From contig NC_133937.1 in NCBI RefSeq assembly GCF_031877795.1, forward strand, positions 18,193,501-18,257,500: a stretch of 64,000 bases of DNA, given 5' to 3'. Below, one piece after another: positions 23,701 through 35,700 of the stretch. Position numbers and translations under genes: made by a program. The notes under the pieces are model-generated. The model was not told the DNA's origin. It worked only from the letters and a program-made list of their open reading frames with translations, and ran no database searches. Numbering within the stretch: the first letter of the stretch is position 1; the number at the start of each line of letters is the position of its first letter. This DNA comes from Strix aluco (Eukaryota; Chordata; Aves; Strigiformes; Strigidae).

Positions 23701-26700
23701 TCAGATTGCCATTGGCATGATCCTGCCAAAACACCTGCCCTCTCTACAGAAGTTCCACATTTTGGGTACTGGCTGCCTCCAATCCTTTCAGGCAGGAAAG
23801 ACATCTATTAGTGCTACTGTAGCAGAAGTCTGCCTACTTCCTGCACTCTCTATTCATCTGACCCAAAGGAACCACAAGAGCCTGCTCAAGATCACCTATG
23901 CTCACCTTGCCCTAAGGAGAGGGGGAATAAAGCTCTAATAAGTTAGAAGTCAGAAAGACCAGGAGGGCTCCAAACACACTTCAGTCTGAGGGGCCAAAAT
24001 AACCTCATTCTGGAAATTTAGCTAAACAGAAATTAAAATTCCACTAGCTGAATCAGGCCCCATTATGAACCCCAGTACCCGCAGGCATATGAAATTTTAG
24101 GCTGGGGTAGATTTGGTCAGAACTTTTCAGCACAAGAACCCCGGTTCCACCTGTAGCCAGTGAGGGGCAGGACTTGACTGGGGTATGGCTAGGAGGCACA
24201 GTAGACAACTCTATGCTATGCAGAGCCCAGGGCTGTAACACTTACTCGCTACGTTGGAAGACAGTGACAGTCCTGTCTCACTGTGATAGGGATGCACCGC
24301 AATCTGCGTCATGGATGGGACCGGCACACCAGGGAATGACACTGCTGTAGCTGCCAATGATGGTGTAGTTACTGAATAAGGGTACTGTGCTCCTATGAAT
24401 GCCGGATGGACACCCTAAAATAGAAAATAAGTAAGTCTGACCATTGAGAAGTAGTCCAAAACATGATGTCCCCACACAAACCCTGAAGCATGGGAAGTCC
24501 AACCTGACAGTGAGGAGGAAACACAGGAAGAATCAGCACAGAAACTCCATTGCACCACATGACCATTACATCTTCTTGCTCCTCCTCCTTTTAAATCTAA
24601 TCAGTTTGCAGAAACCCACTCCAAGAACTTTCAAAAATATGCAGAGGTTAAAATAACCTTTGGTTTTCTCTCTGTAGTCTCTATTTAGTCTGCAAGCTCT
24701 CAAGAAGACAAGTTTTCTGTACAGTGCCTTCTGAGAAACTATAGAGCAATAAAAGCAAAAAAACTACTGATGTATTATATTTGATATTCTTTTGAGACTT
24801 TACACATACCTACAGAAGACTCCTTAAAATGCAAAAGCTGAGCTGGGGAGCCAAAGCAACTATCACAAATCAACAAGTGATAGCAGAAGCTAGATCTCAA
24901 GCCACAGCAGGTGTGAGCCCCACGCTCTCCCCAGTCAGACATACTCCCTCTGGAAGCAGCCACACAAAGTCACCATAAATGAACAAGGCACAGGCAAAAC
25001 TCACCTGTGGGTATGCTGAGCCAGGGACTGGGAAGACAGCTGGGCGCGGCATGTGCTGGATAGTGTGTCCAATATACTGGGGATTACAGGGGATGTGAGT
25101 CTGAAGGGTGGTGTAAGGGTGGAGGCCCTGCGTGTGTGTATGTGCCATTGCTGGCCCTGCCATCGTATGCTGCTGGTACATGGTCGACCCCACAGAGATC
25201 ACCGGCATGACTGTTGCTGCTGCGGTTACCGCAGCTGCCACTGTTACAGTGGTGGGCTCAGAGGTCACCCGGTTGTCTGTCAACCCACGCGCTGCTTCAG
25301 AGGCAGCCCGTGCACCACTGGCACTGCAGCCGGTGGCACCTTCTCTCTGGGCTGGGGTCCCACCAACAGTCTGTTCATAAAGCCAGTACCACTGGTGAGC
25401 TACTTCAAAGAGGACTTCTGGGTACACGCCACCTCCTTTGGCTGCCTCCTCTACTGCCATACAGGCCTTTTCCAGCATCAGATTGTCCTGGGGGCAGTGA
25501 AAGAAAAGCAGAAGTGAAGAATGCAAAACCAGGAACACAAGAAGGCAAAACTACAGCAGGAAAAAAGTACAAGGCATCTAAAATGACTGACGCTATGGGG
25601 AACAGACAGATCACAACTACGCTGCAGAATAACCACAGCTATTCATTAAAGATAAGAGAAATCCACAGAACTAAGATTAAGGCTGTTCAGTAGCATAGAA
25701 GAGCCAATCCCATAAGTAACAGCACATCCTCGATGGTGGAAATCAGCTTGTGCTAGTCAGCCCCCACATCATGCTCACCTGTTCCTTACACTGCACCAGA
25801 GCCCTCTGGATCTCGTTTGGGTTCAGGGCATGGGCATGAGGCAGGCAGCTGAGTGCCAGTTCAGCAGCTGCCCGCACCATGTTGGAGTCTCTGGCCCGTG
25901 AAGCTCTGTCTGCCAATGATGCCACCTCTGGGGGAGTCAGATGTCCGTCCCAACACTCCACCAAGATGTTCAAGGCTGCGCTACCAATCTCCATGGCCTG
26001 CCCTAAGAGGAAGAGAGAAGACTTTCACACCACTGGATGCCCAGTGCAGTTCCAGTCAGCCTTCCCTCAACAGGAGGTGCGCTCCTCACTGCCTTCAAGA
26101 GCAGCGGACAGAGCCCAGTTGCTCACCTTAGGCTTCAAGTCAAACTTAGGCTCTTCCTCCCAAAACACAGGGCAGGCAAGAGCCCTCAATAAGCAAGCAG
26201 TGAGTGAGGGTACCATTATTAAAGTTAAGCTAAAGATTCATTTGAGGCAGTGAGAGGAATTTGCTATAGCTGATTTTAGTAAGCACAAACGACAGCCTAG
26301 ACTGTCACTATTTCCATCATGTCAGGAAAACATGAATTTTCAAGGGTGTGTTTTTCAGGCTCTAGAAGCCACATGGATAGAAAGCAGGTAGTAGGTCTGG
26401 GTGCAAACAGAAGGAAGAAAGTGAAATGCTGAACACACCAGAGCATGTTCAAACTTGTCAAATGTGTCTCTTCAGCAGACCCCTGAAGGAGAAGTTAAGA
26501 CCAGTCTCTGTGTGAGAAGTGGTCTATGGCTCTGAAGACTGAAGCATGTTGCAGTACAAACAAGAAGAAACAAGTTGCAAGAACTTTCCAAGCCAAAACA
26601 AGCACCACTGTGAAAATCACTGGTGCTCAGCTTGTACTGTCAGCTGTGCCAGCAGCTTACATGGCTACCACAGCACACCAGCATCACCATTTTGGGGCAT

Positions 26701-29700
26701 AAACTCGCCTCCCCCCGCTCCTTCCTGCCCAAAAGCAAGCTTCCCGATAAAGTTTTGCTGTAACCTGTGATCCAAGAGACATGGGAGGAGTAAGTTCGAG
26801 AGAGCCAGTTGGGAGACACAAAGTTATGCAGCCCTAGTGCATACAGCCCAATCTCGAAGGCGCAGAGGTGAAGGTTGCGGTGTGGTCCCTGGTGCCCACC
26901 ACTGGAGGAAGGGTGGGTGAAGATGGAGGTACTGCTGTTTCCACCTGCTTTGATGAGAACTGTCTTGGCCAATTCAAAGTAGAAGTGAGCAGCTGCCTCC
27001 GAGGGCTGGTTTGGGACATGAGGAGCATGGCTCTCTAGCCGCCTCCCTTTGTACCTAGAAGAAAAAAATAGAGGAACCTTTCAGACAGTAACAAGTACCC
27101 CACTTCACTAGCTGGAGTCTTTAAGGTCCAGAAGAAACAAAGCAAACTCCCAAGGAAGTACTTCCTGATGTATATGTGCTAGTTCCCTGACACCAGGCCT
27201 AGAGGTTGCCTCTGTGCATTGCTATTATTCATTACCTGCCAACTTCCACAGTCTTTGCACGGGCTCCCCCACTGGCTCTCCTACTGCCACTGGAAGAGGA
27301 AGATCCCAGCGAATCACTTGAAGAACTGCTGATACTGTCACTGTCCTGTCCTCTGCCCCAGGATGTTGTTGCCCATCCCCCACGTAGCGGACGCCGACTG
27401 AGCGTTGGAGAACTGTCAGACGTGGTTTCAGGAGCGCTGCTGTCAATACTAGCCATGCCTACAACACCAAAACCAACACAGTAACGTCACCAGGGCTAGT
27501 AAATGTAATGTGTGTAGTTAAACTCCTACTCCCACCACCACCTACAGTCCCAACTAAGATCAGTCATGACAGCGACAGTCAGCCTTACAGCTGCCAGGCA
27601 TTCAACTTTGCAAATTAAGAGAGGTTAAATTAGTCAGTTTGGTCACAGATGTCAGTGTCATTTTGAAGTTCTCAGATTAAAAAGCAGAAGAATCCCAGAA
27701 CAATGTATCTTTATTTTCCCCTTCACACCATCCCAGTCCCTCACTGCATCTGCCAAGCTTTGTGGCAGAGTATAACAAGAAGCAAATATACACACAAAGT
27801 CAAGTTCCACAAATTGTATGAGTATGAAGAAAATCCTTGCTGCACAATTTACACAAAAGTTCTTCACATCCTCAGCCTCTAACTTACACACTTCCCAAGG
27901 GAAGTGTCAAGAGGCAGCAGCTCCTCTGAATTTGTTTTTGGACCCAGGAGCACAGAGTCCAGCAATCATTCAGCTCCAGATATCCAATCCATCACCCAGG
28001 ACATATCTGGTGTGAGAAAGGTATAGTAACTTGCCATACAGAAGGGGGCAGGAACTCTGTGGAGCAAAACCTATTTCTCCATGCCAAACACCCCAGAGAC
28101 AATCAACTGCTTCTGTAGTACAGGAAAGGCTGACAAGTGGAATGAAAGAGCAAGGGAATTGCCGAAACTCCAACAGGCTGCCTAACACAGCACTAGATGC
28201 TGTATGAACTAGTCAGTTCCTACCTGTGTGTTTCTTCTTCTGCCTGACAGGTGAACCCCAACATCTCCCATTGTATCCACCTCGGTTTCCAAGGGCCAGA
28301 CGGCTGGGCACCTTTCCCTCTTGTTTCAAGACAGTGGCCTCTGCAGCTGGCTCACAGGGGGACCTCTGAGAGCTCTCTGCATAAACAGGACAGTGATAAG
28401 GTAAACATTATGATTTGTTTCTGTATCTCTAAAACCAGATGTGGCCATTTAAAATATATAAACATCAGAAGATGCAGGAATTTTATAAAATGAGTGGTAT
28501 TTATGAGCAGGATTATCTCAGTTTTCTTTCAGTATTAAGCATATCACCCTATACCAGGCCAAGAACACTTAATCTTAACAACTCAAGATTTGGAAAATTT
28601 ACTGCAACTACAGAAAAATTTTAGAATAAAAATGCTCCAGCAACCCTAACCTTATTGCGGTCATCCTCAGATAGTATTGATCTATTTGGGAAGAGTTAAG
28701 AGAGCATCTGCTTTCCACCAAAGGCTGCTGTATGTGATGTTTGCCACCAGAGTGGAGGCACAGCTTGAAGAAAACCACATTTATCTCTAATGCCCTTCAG
28801 CATTCTTGGTTATTTATCTCACACGAAGGTACCTGACTCTGTGTGTAGCTTTCTGAAATCCTGCAACTCTGTGATAGAAACCTAAAAGATGGAGCCACAG
28901 TAGTTTTACATTAACTGGTTATACAACTGGCTCAAGATAGGAAAACCTGAAAATTAGCTTGAACTTCTATGCAACAAGAATGTGTACAGAAATGGATACA
29001 GCCAAACAGATAGTGGGGGAATGACATTCTAGTAACCACCAAGTAGCCAGATGGTAATATAATCACTCTACTTCCCAAAACACACAAATATGTACAGTTC
29101 CAGTTCTGCACTGATAGCAGAAGGGTTTCACCATAGCCCTTACAGACCACCTCTTACCCTGTGTATTTTTCTCCACGAAGTTCTCAGGACTGCTCTGGAC
29201 TGCAGCGCTTACAGCAGCTTGCTGAGTGACAGAAGTCCCTGGAAGCTGCTGGATAGCTGCAGTGGACTGAGCAGCATGTTTGGAAGGAGATTTTTGATTT
29301 GCTACTGTAGGCTTGCTAGATGAGTAGAAGGAACTCAGAGTCTGTGGTTTGTGAGTTTGACTCTCTCGGTCCAGGAGTTTGTCTAAAATCTTTAACAGCA
29401 AGGAAAAAGGTGGGGGGGGGGGGGGGGGGGGGAAGAAAAATAAGAGCTTGGCAGAAGGGTAAGAGAACAGTCATTACACTAAGACAGAGCAGAAAAGTAC
29501 TAAATCAGCTTCCTGGTGGACAACAAATTCCATTTGTTGGAGAAAAGAAGAAAATGCTTATTCTCTAGAAAGCTATAGGCATTATCTTCCTGTACTGAAG
29601 ATCAGCAATGCGCAGCTGAGAGCCATGCAGTCTGTATTACTGGGGAAGCAAAGATTCATTCGTACTCAGTAATATCCCCATTTTCACTTCAAATAGCCAC

Positions 29701-32700
29701 TGACTTTACTTGACAAGCACCCAACACTCACAATAAAGCAGTAATTCTGGTACATCAAGGACAGAATGAAGGACTCTATATTTAGTTCTGCCAGTCATTA
29801 GATGTTCTTAAGTTACCAAAATTCTGCACTCACCATTCAAAAAATCCTGTCATACTCTTACTAAGAAACTGGCAAAGCCACTAGAGAAACTGCGTTCTAC
29901 CAGCCTACAACAACATTTTCTTGTCCTTATTTAGTATGTGATTGGGTAACAATGCATAACCACATTTTATGGGTTTGTCCATTTCTACTGTTCATTCTCC
30001 ACACAAAAGTCACACCGTGTGTGATTTGCAGATGACTGATATCGCAGTGTCCCTGTTATTCCCTGGAGAAGAGTATAGCAAAAGTGTTTCTCCTTTAGGA
30101 GACAGAAAGACACTTGTAATATTCTTACCGGGTAGGAGGGTTTCTGAATATAAAAAATTAATAAAAACCTTCCTGAAGCTTCAGCAGTTTTTGATATTTT
30201 TTTCCTCCTTTGGGGTGGTGTGGCAGAGTTTTACTACCTTGCATGGGAAATTAAGGCACAGGTGGACTGAACTAGTATATCAAGAGGTGAGAGGTTAAGA
30301 AACAAAGACTTTGCTAGATATACTGTTCTGCAAGCCAACATCCCTGCAGCAAAACAGAATCAATCCCCAGACCACACACACAGTGCACACTGAAAACCCG
30401 AGACAAAGGACTTGTTTTAGCAGGTAAGCAAAAGCGTTAAAAGCAGTGAGAAAGCATCTTCTGACTGGACCTTAAGAAACCTACGGAAAGAGTGCCTCTT
30501 CCAGGGCAACGCACACTGCACAATCAGATTTTGCATCAGTGGAAGAATATAAATACCACAACAGAGCTTGTAAATCATCAGTACATGACACAGCAACTTA
30601 TGCTCACTGGCAATACTATCAAATCCATCAAAACCCAAACATGGTTTGCACTGCATCTCCCTCTCCACTTTTAAAGGAAAACTAACCTTCTTCAGCTTAG
30701 ACTGATCATCCTTGTAAGTAATCATCAGGGCTAGTGCCAGATCCCCTTTCTCCCTTCGGGTGCCTTCACACAACAGAGGATGTTCTGCTTCACTGACAGT
30801 TGTTTTCATACCTGCAGGCCAGAAAAGAGGGGATGAAGAGACAAGTGAGCCCATGGGATTACACCACATCCTGAGCAGTATCTATACCTCATTTTATTCA
30901 CTCCACTGTCACCGGCAAAAGAAGACTTCCCACCCCTGCCAATTTTTCTGTTAACTTCAGAAATAGGTCATGAATAAACAGGACCTACTGTTTGTCCCCA
31001 GAATACTAAGCTTGCTACAACTGTCAGAATAACCAGATCCTAAGACATTACAGGAAGAGAATCCAGGCAAGCCCACAACTCCATCTTGAAACAAACTTTT
31101 CCAGTTTCTGCAGGTGCTACAAACCAGCATTCTCACCCCATAAAGAACTCATCTTCCTCCTTTCATAGATGAGGTAACAGAGAACAGGCCTTGTTTAAAC
31201 CATTCTATTCCTTCTTGTATGCTGCTTTAAAACAGGCATACAATATTGTCAACATAATATATATATAATCACTGCTTTGTTGCTGAAGCTGATAAATGAG
31301 GCAAGATTATGCTTAGATCCTGAATTATATGATAATGCTTGAGAGTACTTCTGCTAGTCTTTCACTATCATTGTCTAACCTCTTCTGAAATGATTGCCTT
31401 TTGTTCTCTGGAATTGTCCATCTCCATTAAAGTCCAGGCAATACATCTTCCACAAGAGCAAGAAGAAAGCTAAAATTCACGTTGCTACTTTAACATTCAG
31501 TTCCCGTCCCGTATCCCCCTTCTATTTTTCACAGCTTTGCAAAGGCATCTCAACCCCATCATGTAGAATCCTTCTGCATCTGGTTCTGACAAACCGTGCA
31601 AATGTTTTCATTTCTGCACCAAACTGGAATGAACTACTAACTCTCACCATCCAAAACGAAGCAGGATGCAGAACATGGATGAAAAAAGACTTTTCTTGTA
31701 AAAGATTCTTACCAAGAGCAGCAACAGCTGCCTCAAAACCAAGCTCTTCATCACCAGGCATTTCATTATTCCAATTACGGCTTGGGGGTCTAGAGCCTGT
31801 AGGAGAAACCACTGAAAGACGGCAATAGAATTAGCGCTCAGCTTTCAAAACCAGGACCTCAATGCAAAAGCCATTTCTGAGACCTTTCTGAATTTGCGGA
31901 GCTTCCTGTGGTCCTATTCCTAGCCTTGTACCAGTTTCAAGACCACAGCAATCTCTTGGTTTTCTTTTTCCCCTTTCTCTCTCTAAACTCAGAGGGCTCC
32001 AAACCAGGCAGGTACATTGTCAAGTCAGTCTTCTAATTCCAGGTTTTTGTGTTCCTTTTTAAATACTAGATTTATATTAGCTTCTTCTGAATATAACCAG
32101 CATAAGAGTAGAAAAGTCAGTCATTTGTAACTATTTTACAAATACAGAGTGTTGAAATGTGGTAAGTTTCCAGTTGTTTTCAAATGTAAGCAGAAGGAGA
32201 GACAGTTCCACTGGGGCACAAAGTGCCTCTAAAGCAACATGGAGGGAAGTGCAAGCAACAGTGTGTGAAGAATCAAGATTAGGTTGTTCTTATACAGAAG
32301 ACAGTTTCTCTTTGAAAACCCCTCAAGACCTGGCATCTCAGAACATGCCCTTCACACACTCAAGCCAATGCAGACAGTACCTGGAGTGCACAGGACATCA
32401 AATATAAAGCTAGCCAACATCAGAGGCAGGACAGGACGGTAATCACACAGTGTCCCTTCTCGCAGTTCTTCAGCTCTTCCTCGAATAGTATTCATCTCAT
32501 TAGTGCCCAAGGGAATCTTCTTCAAGAGGGCTACAATCTCAGACTCCTGATATGCCAGCTTCACCTGGTAGTATCCACAAGGAAACAAGAAGCTGCCATC
32601 AGCACAGGCCCTGTGGGCAGTGGACCATTTTTCCCTATACTTAAAGTACAGGAACAGTTTTTATTGGATCATTAAATTATAGCAACTCTTAGCACCCTAG

Positions 32701-35700
32701 CCACCTTTACCATTCTCTCCACACTGAACACAGGTTTTCAAATCTAATACAAGTCTCGCCTCATATTTATACTTTTTTTTACTCAAATTATGACTCTTGA
32801 GCTGCATACAGAAAAACATACATCAGCTTTCATAAGAACATCAGGAGAAGCGTTTGACTGGGTAAGTCAGTGGAAAAGGTGATTACTCTTAATTGTAGGA
32901 AAAAGGATGCTATGTTAAATAATATACTCAATCGAGACAAAGAGAGACTGACTAGCAGCAGAACGGGCACTGGGTGTCAGCACGCATGTCAATGGGATGA
33001 AGACTGTTACATTTCACTACTGTGTGCTATTTCTGCATTCTCTCCATTCTTAACATGTGAAAGTGATTGTTTTCTTTTTAGGTAGCAAGTGACTGCCAAT
33101 CTCACAGTCTACTAATCAGATGGTAAGAAGTACCAATAATTAGTGTACCAAGTGTAGTTGGTGGATAACTAGCAACAATACAGACCTCCAGGGACTACAC
33201 AACCCTGTAGTGAAAAGCAGGGCCACTGCAAATCACACAGACAAGGTCTTAATTGGACACTTCTTTTTTTAAACAGGAAGCCTAATAGTAATCAACCTGT
33301 GTCCAAAATAATATGCCTCCACAGTGCATATGTTCACTTGCCAACGAATGAGGTATCAGCAAGAGCAACAGTTTTCAAACATGTAACAATTGCACCAATT
33401 GACCCCAAGGAATGAGTTTCAAACCATTTCACCAATGCAAATATGGACAATTCCATTTACAAATGGCTTTATTTTCCTCAGATTAGCCAAGTACATGGGA
33501 AACATATTTAAGATAAGTAGTAAACTGTTCTAATTAAATAATATACTCATAAAAGATTTTGTACTCATTTAAATATTTTCAAGCCTGTAGCTTCATGTGA
33601 AATCCAAGGCATGTTGGCACGTGAGGTCTGAGTTTCCTATTAATGAAGGTAACTCCAGATGAAGTGATATTTCTAATCATTTTTCTGGCAGATCAATGTG
33701 TGCTAATGGGATGTCCACACAGTCCATTTAGTCCCACTGCAATCAATTTTAAGGAAACATATAAAAGCATAACCAAACTTCAGGAGTTGAAATGGAAACC
33801 ACACGAGCAAAAGCATTCAAGCAGACCAATGTTGCTTACGGACACTGCCTTTTTGAGGTGTTTCATACCTCCAGAGCCTTTGTGGAGGCAGGTGGTCTCT
33901 GCAGCTCCAGAGCAAACATTCCTATTCGAAAGGCCAGGTTGTGGTACTCCAGCCGCTCACTCAACACAGTCAGCAAGAAAGCAGCTTTCGATAAGGTGTT
34001 GGTTGCCATCCACGTCTGCTTGCTGGTTGATACCTTGTTCTTTTTGCCCTGTTTGAGGAGGAATTTGTCACAGGACACTTTCCTAAACGTCCTAAATGAT
34101 TCTATGCTTCTCCTACCCTTTGCAATAATTAGTAGACAGGAGGAAGAACAAAACATGTTTAAATTTTATTCCCTGTGCTGAGGAGTCACAAACACCAGCA
34201 GTTACTGATGAACATCATTACTTCCCCTATCTCACCCCAGCACAACACAGTTGAAGAGCTGGCCCATTGATAAGACATATGTCCACTATTGGACTGATAC
34301 TGTGCAGGCAGATGTTGCATGCCTGTCCCTTCCAGGGGAACCTTTTCATACAACAAACACTGCTTAGTACCACTACAAGTGATTTTCCATAAGTTTATGC
34401 TTATTTATTTCCTCTTCAACCCTTTATACTGAAACAACAAACTTCTAACATCTCCAGTGGTGCACATTACGAAATAGGAGACTAAAGTTTTGGAAAGAAT
34501 CACAAGAAACAGTGTTACCTGCACAGAGCTGCACAAAAATCAAGACTTCTTATGGCTGCTGCATAATCTTATAGCACACAGTAGCAGGTACCTCTTAAAC
34601 AAAACATCCTTTGAAGCTGTTGTTAAATAGGGTGTTTTGTTCAACTGACTTAAAATAGAGTCTTAAAGGACCTGCAGCTTTTAACAGACAAACCAAGCTT
34701 CTCTCTGAAGCATAAGGAAAAGCGAAGAAGCTTTTAACTAAACTCAAGTTTCTGAAGATTTAAGTCCTGCTGAATAGCCCCTTATTTTCTTTCTCCCTTT
34801 TATTCACCCCCACACGCACAGTGATCAAGCACATTAATGACATCCAGAGAAGTTCAACCCAGAGGAAGCATCAGTGCAGGGCCCTAAACCACAGTAAATG
34901 AGAAATGCTTGAGAATGTCGTTATATCCATTCCATATAATCCTTGTAACTTACCCTCTACCCACAAAACTAGACACGCTCTCTCTCTACCTTAGTTGGTG
35001 GCTGCTCCACTTTGAGATCTGGAGGGTTGGCCAGTAGGTCCCTGGCAAGCTCTACGGTTAAGCGGCATGCTTCATTACTGTATCCATGTGCATACAGGGC
35101 CTCTGCACAAGCAAACAGGATCTGCAAGAAAGAACAGATGGTCATATTCAAACCATGCTCCCCCAGGCTGCAGCTAGCCTGCTCAAACCACTTGTCACAA
35201 AGACTCTCCAAACACAATTCACTTCAGCAGCAGGTGTTCTCAGAGTCCTCCTTGCCTGGACATTCACCACCATCCCTTTAAACACTCCCTTAAAAAGCCT
35301 GTTCTTCCATGATTATGTTCCATTCTCCCTCCAAGTGCTATAAGAGATCGGAGAATAACTCAAAAAACCCCTGAAACCCAAACTGACTATAACTATTCCC
35401 ATGCACGTCCATTTCAGCTGCTTGCTCATACAGGTGAAAACTCTAAATGTATTTTGAGGTTATTACAGGAACATGACACAGTCTATTTAGATTGCCTGTG
35501 GCTTTCCAGAGAATTTCTGCTTACATGGTTGGATCTAAATTTTTCCTGCTGGGCATGTCTCGATCTTACCTATTTTGAATTTCATCTCAATTTTGCCATT
35601 TCCAAGAGTGAAACTAGGTAAAAAGCACACACTGGTTTGCCTACATTTGTAAATCCTGGAGCGTGAGGTGGGACCAGCTAAAACTGGGACACACTTGAAG

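Noticed and set aside
24897..25538. 213-codon frame taken as a whole as coding
   Set aside because: Only 25005-25487 is exon; both ends run into intron sequence past clear GT and AG signals.
25998..26000. CAG acceptor giving exon start at 25997
   Set aside because: It leaves the split Gly codon of the previous exon unmatched and shifts the frame; TTAG at 26003 restores it.
34049..34156. Extension of the 33869-34048 exon upstream in the same open frame
   Set aside because: The joint PPTK|GKKNK fits the family exactly; the extension would add unrelated residues, and a good CAG acceptor lies at 34049-34051.
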